The notes below the pieces were generated by a model. It ran no database searches. It worked only from the letters and a program-made list of their open reading frames with translations, and was not told the DNA's origin. The position numbers were made by a program, and so were the translations under genes. Positions 1 through 7,324 of a stretch of 20,568 nt of DNA are shown here, piece after piece (the stretch's first letter is position 1; the number at the start of each line of letters is the position of its first letter). The DNA is from Acrasis kona (lineage: Eukaryota > Heterolobosea > Eutetramitea > Acrasida > Acrasidae). Where the stretch lies: NCBI GenBank assembly GCA_026419775.2, contig JAOPGA020000234.1, positions 1-20,568 on the forward strand, written 5' to 3'.

Positions 1-912
1 GGTACTGTATTCTCTGTGCCAAACTACATAAGAGCACCACTACCTCGTCCTACAGGTACTACACGTAGAGAGGTTCCAACTCAGGCCAGAAAGTTCAATA
101 AGAGAGGGCGCAAGCATAAGAGGCATGTACAACCATCTCAAGAGGACTTTGAGGCAGTGGAGGCTGAAAACAGTGAAACAGAGTCTATTGATGATGGGGA
201 AGATGACATTGTTGGAATCCGTGTAGTTACCATCGGTATGCAAGCAGAAGGTGCACAACATGTCTGTAAGAAGATGCTTCAATTTGATGGCAATAAGAAT
301 CCATCAATGGAAACATTTGACTTGTACATGAACAATGTGGAGAGGTACTTAAATGATCTTGGAGTGCCAGTTAAGAATGTCAAAGTGCAACCTTCGTCAG
401 GCATGAAACTGAACTCAAGAAACCAAGTAGTCCGTTTTGACAGCAACACCCATCAATGGGGATCAAAAAAAGTAACAAAAGCGTATAGGAGTGCCTTGTT
501 ACAATTATCTCAGCAGATGCGGTATATATTCACCATGTCACAAATTGAAGAAGTGCAGGATGATGATGAAGAAATTGACGACAATGATGGAGAATTCTAC
601 CCTTCTGATGATGTTGACAGCACTGATGAAGAGGAAGAAGTATTTGATGCTGGCGACCACTATGTAATGTCAGACAATAGACCCCCTAAAAGGACGCGTG
701 TGGTTATTGAAGATGATGACGATGATGAGGATCATGCCAGCGGAAAAGAAGTACCCGAAAATGAAGTAGACAAAGGTGCAAACAATGGTGATGAAGATGG
801 CATCTTCAACTTTACACCTCCTCAATTTGACGAAGAAGACGATGAGGCAAGGGAAGATCCACTTGAATTTGACAGCAACAATTCTTTTAATAACTCTGAT
901 GGGTTCTATTAA
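1..912 (+). CDS. Acidic protein of unknown function, 5'-truncated by window edge
   Basis: The frame is open from base 1 and ends at TAA 910-912, giving 303 visible residues; the start lies outside the window. I do not recognise the family. A basic segment near the left edge (KFNKRGRKHKRH, around residues 32-43) looks like a nuclear localisation signal. It is followed by a predicted-folded middle portion (about residues 70-180, including GVPVKNVKVQPSSG and QWGSKKVTKAYRSALLQL). From about residue 185 the protein is extremely rich in Asp/Glu, with another basic patch (PPKRTR) before a DDDDDEDE run. This composition is typical of nuclear or nucleolar chromatin/RNA-associated proteins, but that is inference. 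It is read in one continuous frame with ordinary codon use, so I consider it a real gene of unknown function. An AATAAA lies 25 bases after the stop. Confidence 0.8.
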   Translation, partial: GTVFSVPNYIRAPLPRPTGTTRREVPTQARKFNKRGRKHKRHVQPSQEDFEAVEAENSETESIDDGEDDIVGIRVVTIGMQAEGAQHVCKKMLQFDGNKNPSMETFDLYMNNVERYLNDLGVPVKNVKVQPSSGMKLNSRNQVVRFDSNTHQWGSKKVTKAYRSALLQLSQQMRYIFTMSQIEEVQDDDEEIDDNDGEFYPSDDVDSTDEEEEVFDAGDHYVMSDNRPPKRTRVVIEDDDDDEDHASGKEVPENEVDKGANNGDEDGIFNFTPPQFDEEDDEAREDPLEFDSNNSFNNSDGFY

Positions 913-937
913 TGTTTTGGTATTATAAGTGATGTCA

Positions 938-943
938 AATAAA
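938..943 (+). terminator. Candidate polyadenylation signal of the first gene
   Basis: AATAAA lies 25 bases after the stop codon at 912, at a sensible distance for a short 3' UTR. It is assigned by position only. Confidence 0.45.
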
Positions 944-1152
944 CAATTAGCTTTATTGTTAATGTATACATGAATCTTAAATTCTTCAGACATTTTGCTG
1001 TACAATATAGGTTTGTTCGATGTTGTCTAGATATTTCAGTGGTTTTTATAATGGATCATTTCAGATTCAGCACACTAGAGTGACTCAGAGATTTATTGTT
1101 GTATGTATTGTGTGAGGCTTAAGTAATAGCAGGTGATGGAGGTTTATGACCG

Positions 1153-1340
1153 ACTGCGGAGATTGGAACTAGCGGTGGAAAAGTGAACTGCTAGCGGAAA
1201 TTGTTACTGCTAGCGGAGAAAATCACTGCTAGCGGAAAAAGTTACTGCTAGCGGAGAAAAATCACTGCTTGGGGAAAATCGAACCAACTCGTGGATAATT
1301 GTAAGAGACGTGGAAAATAGAACATCGAGAGGAGAAAATC
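1153..1340 (+). repeat. Degenerate 19-20 bp tandem array with ACTGCTAGCGGA core
   Basis: The core ACTGCTAGCGGA starts at 1187, 1206, 1225 and 1244, exactly 19 bases apart, and a decayed copy (ACTGCTTGGGGA) starts at 1264, 20 bases later. Between cores the spacer is purine/A-rich (AAATTGTT, GAAAATC, AAAAGTT, GAAAAATC), alternating between a GTT and an ATC ending. More diverged copies appear on both sides (ACTGCGGAGATTGG at 1153, ACTAGCGGTGGAAAAGTG at 1168, then CGTGGATAATTG, CGTGGAAAATAG, GAGGAGAAAATC up to about 1340). The period is not a multiple of three, so it is not coding. The core contains the palindrome GCTAGC. Confidence 0.85.
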
Positions 1341-1611
1341 CCTACACGCATTCTTTATTGTTACATTGATCCATAACAAGATGTCTTCTATAAAACAAAC
1401 AATTTTATCTTCAAATGTGCACCGAGTTAAAGAATATCGAGTAATTATCTCCAAACACCGATAAAAGGTGCAAGGACAACTGTGCTTAAAATGTTGAACC
1501 AAACATGTTAATGTCTTTTTTATCGCGGAGATTGCTAAATCGGAGTTTCCATACGGAGCTACAGGAACTATTGGAGTTTTTAGGAGAGGATTTTACAATA
1601 ATTTGGGCAAC

Positions 1612-3147
1612 ATGGCAACAACGAGTAACATCACCAAACAAACACTTGAGGAAGAGGATGCATTATTGTTCCATGGTGAATCCGAACCAGATTTGGAAAT
1701 CGAAAAGCCAGCCAAACCTCCAAAAACATGGAGAGACAAATTTTTAGGAATTATACAAAGAAAGAAGGGCATATCAAACATTAACATGGCGATGTATTAC
1801 GTTGTTGTGATTGTGATTATTTCTGGAATAAACTTCCTAGGATCTACAGGACCATACGTTCTTACAAAATTTGCCAAGGTTCCAAAATCTGAGCAAGGAC
1901 GTGCAACCGGAGACATTTCTCTTTTTACAGAATGCGTAAAAATACCTTGCATTTGGATTTGGGGTTCTTTTTCAGACTCTATTAGAAGTCGGAAACCTAT
2001 ATTTTTGATTGGCTTCACCATCTCAGCCTTGGCAATCTCCTTTATACCAATGACCACCAGCTTCTACACATTGTTAGCCACAAGAATGAGCTGTAGTGTA
2101 GGTTTAGCAGCTCTTCTTTCTGTTTATCTTGCGACAATTGCTGACTACACCTCCATAAAGGATAGAGGAAAGGCAACAGGTCTTGTCGGTTTATGTTTAA
2201 ATATTGCATCGCTTTTCAATTCATTTGTTCTTGTTAATATGCCCGTGTGGATTTCCGGTGATGGGAAAGGATATTTAACCACGACGCAAGCAGGTTATGT
2301 TAGTTTTACCATTATGTCCGTATATTTACTTTTAGTTGGCGTCTTGTCACTATTTTTACTTCATGATGGAGAATTCGCTCGCAAGGAGAAGAAATTTAAT
2401 AAAAATGAGATCGCTAAACCAAAGAGAAACATTATAATCAGGACAATAACAATTTTCGTGGAAGCAATTACTGCAATGAAAGATCCTCTTGTTGCGTTAA
2501 GTTATTTGGCTGCTTTCGTCAGCCGTATGGACGCTAACGTATCCTCTTTCAACTCCCTCTGGTTGATTGGTGAGTTGGAAGAAGCTGGTATGTCATCATC
2601 TGCGGCTTTGAGTAAATACGGTCAAATTAGCGGAACTTGCAGTTTTATTAGCATCCTGACTGCTCCGTTGATTGGTTTGCTCTCTGACCGCATGAGCAAA
2701 ACTCTTTTGATGAGCATCATTACACTTTTCGCGACATTTTCTTTTGGAAGCGTTCTGTTGGTTCCTAACTTACAAGGGTGGTGGGTTTATCCGTTCTTTG
2801 CAAGTATGAGCATTTCTGGTATTGGTGTAATGGTTTCGAGCAATATATTAATCGCCCATGCCGCGCCACAGGAAGTGCGTGGTTCTGTGATGGGTTTATA
2901 TAATTTGATGGGATCTTTTGGTCTTGCAACTGCTAATAAAGTGGGAGGTATAATTTATGATATAAATAAAAGGAATCCGTACCTGCTTATAACGGGTAGT
3001 ACTGCTGTGTTATTTATTGTCACGAGTATTGCAATGATGCTTCAGCTTGGTAGATGGCTGTTTGGAAAGAGCAGGCAACTGAGTATGATAGAGGGGCCAC
3101 AGGAAAAAGAAGAAGCTGCGAAAGCACTACTTGTACAAGTTCAATAA
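1612..3147 (+). CDS. Major facilitator superfamily (MFS) transporter, 12 TM, substrate unknown
   Basis: An integral membrane secondary transporter of 511 residues, the usual MFS size. I took the ATG at 1612 (context GGCAACATGGCA) as start; the frame upstream of it has no other ATG in this reading. A hydrophilic N-terminus of about 57 residues precedes twelve hydrophobic segments in a 6+6 arrangement, with a charged central loop (roughly residues 256-285, rich in Lys). The MFS motif A is visible after TM2 as G118-SFS-D122-SIRSRK, and the matching pseudo-symmetric copy after TM8 as G355-LLS-D359-R. The loop between TM4 and TM5 has the typical DYTSIKDRGKATG. The C-terminus is cytosolic and charged (GPQEKEEAAKA). 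Which solute it moves cannot be told from the sequence. No introns are evident. Confidence 0.93.
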   Translation: MATTSNITKQTLEEEDALLFHGESEPDLEIEKPAKPPKTWRDKFLGIIQRKKGISNINMAMYYVVVIVIISGINFLGSTGPYVLTKFAKVPKSEQGRATGDISLFTECVKIPCIWIWGSFSDSIRSRKPIFLIGFTISALAISFIPMTTSFYTLLATRMSCSVGLAALLSVYLATIADYTSIKDRGKATGLVGLCLNIASLFNSFVLVNMPVWISGDGKGYLTTTQAGYVSFTIMSVYLLLVGVLSLFLLHDGEFARKEKKFNKNEIAKPKRNIIIRTITIFVEAITAMKDPLVALSYLAAFVSRMDANVSSFNSLWLIGELEEAGMSSSAALSKYGQISGTCSFISILTAPLIGLLSDRMSKTLLMSIITLFATFSFGSVLLVPNLQGWWVYPFFASMSISGIGVMVSSNILIAHAAPQEVRGSVMGLYNLMGSFGLATANKVGGIIYDINKRNPYLLITGSTAVLFIVTSIAMMLQLGRWLFGKSRQLSMIEGPQEKEEAAKALLVQVQ

Positions 3148-3148
3148 A
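3143..3148 (+). terminator. Polyadenylation signal overlapping the transporter stop codon
   Basis: AATAAA at 3143-3148 contains the TAA stop (3145-3147). If used, the 3' UTR would be very short, which fits the compact spacing to the convergent gene ending at 3358. No other AATAAA follows closely on this strand. Confidence 0.4.
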
Positions 3149-3282
3149 ATCAAATTTCATGAATGAGGATTTTAAATAATTCCAAATTCTTGAAGTACTT
3201 GAATTTTAGACATAAGACTACACAATTCTTTAGTTTAATGGCTGTGACGAAGAAAACGGACTTGTATGAGAGGAAACATTGC

Positions 3283-3288
3283 TTTATT
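3283..3288 (-). terminator. Candidate polyadenylation signal of the minus-strand ankyrin-like gene
   Basis: TTTATT on the plus strand reads AATAAA on the minus strand, about 70 bases beyond the TGA at 3358-3360. The two convergent genes thus share a gap of 210 bases. Confidence 0.4.
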
Positions 3289-3357
3289 AATTTTGTCTAC
3301 ATTAGGGAAACTTCACGGAACAAAGAGTTAAATCACACAGTAAAATGACATTTAAAT

Positions 3358-6213
3358 TCAAAATTGACTTAAACGAATCTTTTTTGAATTAGTTTTGGTT
3401 TGTGCTGGTGCTTTTTTCCTTTTGCTGGCCAGCTTGCTTTTTTTCCTTACAACCTCCGCTGGTGTTCTTCCCATCTTGTCTACAATATCCTCCTTAACAC
3501 CCTTTGCAATATTTTTGAAAGTGTTAACAACACCTTGTGGATTAAAGTAGCTTATAATAAATAAAGGAGTCTCTCCGTTTCTATTTTGAATATTAACATG
3601 ATCCTCAAACAGATTGGAATCTTTTTGTTCGACACTCTTTAGAATTTTTAAACACTTTGGCATGGACTTTACAGGATCTTCGTACATACACACATAATGA
3701 ATAACATTGTTGAGCGACGATGGCTCTTGTATAAATATTTTATTCAAATCATATTTTCGTTTCGACAAGTGCTTTACAAAACAACCCAAGGTGTCGGTTC
3801 TACCGTATCTAGCAGCCAATTGCACCAAATTACAACACTTTTTAGATGAGTACTTTTCATCAACATTTGCCTTAAAAGACACCATTGCCTCTGACAAATC
3901 TCTACTGCCACAACATTTTTCAACAATAAAATTTATATCATGTTCTGACCCATCATTTGCAAGTATAATCATTCTTATTAACTCTGGGACATCTCTAATA
4001 GACAAAGGGGGCACAGAAAATGTCGGGCACCTTAGTATTCCAACAACAGATTTAAAATCTCCATTTTCCATCAAAGACTTTATTTCATCACTCGAATCAC
4101 CTTCAGTAATGGTCTGTACTGAATATTGTAATTTTTCATAGAGACGCTCCATAGCAGGATTACCATGAGAACGAATACGTTCCGAAAGTGACTTACCTTT
4201 AAAAACACCAAATAACACACTCGAAGAACAATTTCTAAAAAAGTATTGTAAGATTTCGCTACAATTTCCCTTCTTTTTTGTTTTGGGATTATATCCGATT
4301 TCACTTAATAAAAAGTGAATAGGAGGCATCATGACATGACTAAACACACTTTTATCTTTACTCCACTCAACAAATAATTTTGAACCAGCTTCAATGTCGG
4401 TACGACCTTTATAAAAAATAGATAATGCAGATTTCATTTCAAAGTTTACTATGTCCATATGACGCATGATGATGGGATTATCGAGTACTTGATCAAGTGG
4501 AAATGAGTTGGAAGTCAAAGCAATTGCAATGTTATTGACTTGACTATCAAAGATTGTATTTGGAGCCATTTTTGGCAATACTCTCTTTTGGGTTTTATTC
4601 AGGAGCATAATCACTGGTAAAAGACCTTTTTGACCAATGTGTTTATTACACAATTGATCGCTCTTTGTCATTACCTCCAATACAAGCTCATTGTCGTGTA
4701 TTCCAGGTGCCTCTTCAAAGTATTCGTAATCGCTTTGTCTTCTTTCGATTACTATGGCTATAAAATGATAATACTTGTTTTGGATCAAGTAATCTTTTGC
4801 ACGCATTCCATCAAATGTATGATTCATGATTCGATCGATCAAATCATAGTTACCTCTCATCGACTCACATATTTTTTCGCTGTTGATCAGAGAACATAAC
4901 ACTTTCAAATCTTCCAAAATCACATCCATCACATTTTTTTGATTCATCAAATTTTTACAAACTCGATCCGAATCTTCGAACAATCCCAACAATAATCCAT
5001 CTGCGGTCAGCTCTGGTTTTTTGAATAGGTATTTGCTCACATAATAAATCACCGATTCATCCCATAAAACATCTTCATTAGGGCGATACGGATTTAATTG
5101 TAATAAATCAATTTCATGATCTAGAGAATCGAGTAGTATTGGATGTTCCTCAAACAAGTACTTGATGACATGTGGATTACTCAGCCTAAAAGCAGCCACA
5201 ATAGGATGAGTCATCGGTTCTTCATTTTCAAAAAATGAACAATTTTTCAAGATTGGATCCAATTCAGATTTGACCGATTCGTAATCTGTACATTTCATAT
5301 CGAGAATGTAAAGCTCCAAGAGAGAATGTCTATTGTTCAATTCACACCATTGGATGGTTGGATCATCGATCGAACCACCAATCACTTGTTTCGTATTCAC
5401 ATGATCGTTTGTAATGAGAAAAATTGCATCCTTGAGCGGAATTTTTTTTAAATGGCCCTCGCGAATTAGTTCATGTAAATGTTCGAGAACATCTTCATCG
5501 GCTTCGTAACATACAATTTGGGTTTCTCTGAGGTAGAACTCCAATGGGTGTTCGTTACAGATGGTAATGTAATTTGGGCTCATGTTCCATAAATTAGTAT
5601 AAACTAGAATTGGTGTTTCTGATTGGAACGTATCATCGTATGTGATTTTTGAATGGGATTTCATTGTTCCGAAATGTTTTCCGTTTAGGTAAGAAATGTT
5701 AACGGATTCGATTTTTTCGAGCTCTTCGACATTACCGTAGTAATTGCAATTGAGGAATTTGAATTTGATGTTTTTGGGCTGGGATAGATGACGAATGTGT
5801 GTTGAGGTGAAACTTGATTTGCTGTCCATTGCGTCGCTCGACACCACAATGACACTTTGTAATTGTTTTAGCTCCTCGAAAATGGATCCAACATCTTCTT
5901 CGGTGTTATCGTTTTCTTGTTCTGAATCATTCTCTTGTTCTGGGTAATTTTCTTCGTCGTCAGAGTCTTCGTATTCGGCACCTGAATGTTCTTCTTCCTC
6001 GGAATTCGATTCTTCGTCCTCGGAATTCAATTCGTATATTCTACTCCGTAATAATATTCTGTCCGAGGGATCTGCAGGCTCAAAGTATCTTAATTCTTTA
6101 ATGTAAGGGTATTTTTTCACAATCCTGATCAATTCCTTCTCTCCGAACAAGAATTTGTAATTTTGTATATTATTCTCGCCAATACTTGGAACCAAATCCA
6201 AAAACTCTTTCAT
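3358..6213 (-). CDS. Large protein with acidic N-terminal region, C-terminal ankyrin-like repeats and basic tail
   Basis: A single 951-residue frame from ATG (6211-6213) to TGA (3358-3360). Residues 61-108 are almost entirely Glu/Asp/Ser/Asn, a disordered acidic stretch. Residues 110-780 are a largely helical region of unknown family with repeated hydrophobic/helix-loop patterns that look like degenerate ankyrin or solenoid repeats (for example PHVIKYLFEEHPILL). Recognisable ankyrin-type helices occur near residues 796-815 (NLVQLAARYGRTDTLGCFV), 879 (NRNGETPLFIISYFN) and 915 (DKMGRTPAEVV). The last 30 residues are Lys/Arg-rich (KKSKLASKRKK) and look like a nuclear localisation signal. No enzyme motif or membrane segment is visible. 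Ankyrin proteins are protein-binding scaffolds; a nuclear location and binding role are inference only. Confidence 0.85.
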   Translation of the reverse strand: MKEFLDLVPSIGENNIQNYKFLFGEKELIRIVKKYPYIKELRYFEPADPSDRILLRSRIYELNSEDEESNSEEEEHSGAEYEDSDDEENYPEQENDSEQENDNTEEDVGSIFEELKQLQSVIVVSSDAMDSKSSFTSTHIRHLSQPKNIKFKFLNCNYYGNVEELEKIESVNISYLNGKHFGTMKSHSKITYDDTFQSETPILVYTNLWNMSPNYITICNEHPLEFYLRETQIVCYEADEDVLEHLHELIREGHLKKIPLKDAIFLITNDHVNTKQVIGGSIDDPTIQWCELNNRHSLLELYILDMKCTDYESVKSELDPILKNCSFFENEEPMTHPIVAAFRLSNPHVIKYLFEEHPILLDSLDHEIDLLQLNPYRPNEDVLWDESVIYYVSKYLFKKPELTADGLLLGLFEDSDRVCKNLMNQKNVMDVILEDLKVLCSLINSEKICESMRGNYDLIDRIMNHTFDGMRAKDYLIQNKYYHFIAIVIERRQSDYEYFEEAPGIHDNELVLEVMTKSDQLCNKHIGQKGLLPVIMLLNKTQKRVLPKMAPNTIFDSQVNNIAIALTSNSFPLDQVLDNPIIMRHMDIVNFEMKSALSIFYKGRTDIEAGSKLFVEWSKDKSVFSHVMMPPIHFLLSEIGYNPKTKKKGNCSEILQYFFRNCSSSVLFGVFKGKSLSERIRSHGNPAMERLYEKLQYSVQTITEGDSSDEIKSLMENGDFKSVVGILRCPTFSVPPLSIRDVPELIRMIILANDGSEHDINFIVEKCCGSRDLSEAMVSFKANVDEKYSSKKCCNLVQLAARYGRTDTLGCFVKHLSKRKYDLNKIFIQEPSSLNNVIHYVCMYEDPVKSMPKCLKILKSVEQKDSNLFEDHVNIQNRNGETPLFIISYFNPQGVVNTFKNIAKGVKEDIVDKMGRTPAEVVRKKSKLASKRKKAPAQTKTNSKKIRLSQF

Positions 6214-6592
6214 TGTTTGTTAAACGTAAAATGATTTTAACATACTGGTTTGTTCTCTCGTTAACTCTGATACATTATACCAGGTTTTGCAAACGGTTTG
6301 TAAAAAGATTAGATCAGGATACGGCCTGAGGAATCCAAATATATGTGTGAGTATATCACAGGGGCATGTGTCCATGACGGAGTGATTTTATATTCTTTGT
6401 AAAGGAAGAGTTCATAACTTGAATCATCAAGTCATCATGTAAAAAATGGAAAATGCGCATTTTGACAGATTGAGAATACAATTTTATTACAGGTGAATAG
6501 TAACAAAGAAGGTTATAAAAGAGAACAACATTTTATAAAATGAATGTAGTAGATTTTTATTGCATCCCACTTCTACTTCTTTTGTTTCTTGA
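6214..6592. other. Intergenic region upstream of the ankyrin-like gene
   Basis: This is about 380 bases of AT-rich DNA that must hold the promoter of the minus-strand gene starting at 6213. I see no supported gene, RNA gene or strong repeat here. A 31-codon ATG frame at 6540-6635 overlaps the transposase relic and has no credible features. Confidence 0.5.
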
Positions 6593-7108
6593 AAAAATAG
6601 TCTTCAAGATCTACCTCATCTACTTCAGGATGTGAAAGATTTGGTTAAACTTTCGTCACAGGCACCGCCTCATTTTTTAGATTACGTGGATGCAACTTCT
6701 ATTAAATCTATTATCAAAAATTCAACCATCGGTTTTATATCGTATATTATTCAAAACACAAACATCCTACATGAATTTATTAGGGGTATAGCCGTTACTA
6801 TGACTCAACCAGGTTAGTTGGGTTACTTACCAACAACTAACATTGTACCCAGGGAGGGTGAATTGTTTCTCGGTGATCAGGGACTATCAAAATGCATTGT
6901 TCCATATAAAGGGGCCAGAACATTTGAGAAAAAGGCGGTTAATAGTGTTATTGGATCAGTGAGAATTCTTGTAGAAAATGCTATCGGAAGAATCATTTGG
7001 GATTCTCCAACAAACATGGAGACACAGCAGAGAAAAGCATTACGTCGCTTTTTATGCGTGTTCAATTATTGCCAACCTGGAAATGATAATGGGACATCAT
7101 TGACGTGA
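6593..7108 (+). pseudogene. Decayed DDE transposase fragment (Harbinger-like, DDE_Tnp_4 type)
   Basis: A single frame runs from 6593 to the TGA at 7106-7108, interrupted by an in-frame TAG at 6815-6817. All three catalytic acidic residues of a DDE nuclease can be read: Asp in YVDATS (codon 6689-6691), Asp in FLGDQG (6875-6877) and Glu in RILVENAIGRI (6974-6976). The spacings, 61 codons apart (counting the stop as one) for D-D and 33 for D-E, and the context SVRILVENAIGRI with a preceding IVPYKG, are typical of the Harbinger/DDE_Tnp_4 family. The N-terminal half (DNA-binding part) is absent, with a TGA directly upstream at 6590-6592. It is therefore a dead, truncated copy. No convincing terminal inverted repeats or target duplication could be assigned. 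Confidence 0.75.
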
Positions 7109-7170
7109 TGCTATGGACGTCAATGGCTATACTCCTTGCGTGTGAACAAACTCGAAATAAAAGTAACTAA

Positions 7171-7184
7171 CCGGTTATAACCGG
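7171..7184. repeat. 14-bp perfect palindrome CCGGTTATAACCGG
   Basis: The sequence equals its own reverse complement over 14 bases. It holds two inverted TAACCGG-like half-sites, similar to Myb-type YAACNG sites; a regulatory function is speculation. Confidence 0.6.
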
Positions 7185-7186
7185 GT

Positions 7187-7233
7187 AACTAACTAACTTT
7201 TAATTTTATTTTTGTCAACTAACTAACTTTTAA
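7187..7233 (+). repeat. Two direct copies of AACTAACTAACTTTTAA
   Basis: Identical 17-base copies at 7187-7203 and 7217-7233, separated by the T-rich spacer TTTTATTTTTGTC. The purpose is unknown. Confidence 0.7.
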
Positions 7234-7324
7234 CTTGTTGGGTTAGAGCTATACCCCTATTGTTGATTTTGTTGGTGGTCTTGAAAAATGTCTAGACAGA
7301 AAATCCCTACAAAAGTTGACCAAG

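Larger units (their letters stand above)
913..1611. other. Intergenic region between the acidic-protein gene and the transporter
   Basis: This is about 700 bases without a convincing gene. It holds the AATAAA of the upstream gene, a degenerate 19-20 bp tandem array (1153-1340), and presumably the promoter and 5' UTR of the transporter. Small open frames here have no family features. An ATG at 1505 opens a frame that overlaps the transporter start (see findings). Confidence 0.6.
7109..7324. other. Intergenic stretch with TAACTAAC repeats and a palindrome, upstream of the RAMA gene
   Basis: This region contains the perfect 14-bp palindrome CCGGTTATAACCGG (7171-7184), flanked on both sides by GTAACTAA. 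The 17-base direct repeat AACTAACTAACTTTTAA follows at 7187-7203 and 7217-7233, 30 bases apart. It lies directly upstream of the start at 7325 and could be promoter DNA of that gene or the edge of the adjacent transposon relic. Confidence 0.5.

Noticed and set aside
3163-3348. 61-codon plus-strand frame after the transporter
   Set aside because: It lies between convergent genes, has no domain or compositional support and is best taken as 3' UTR/intergenic DNA.
6540-6635. 31-codon hydrophobic frame
   Set aside because: It overlaps the transposase relic, is very short, and its hydrophobicity follows from T-rich DNA.
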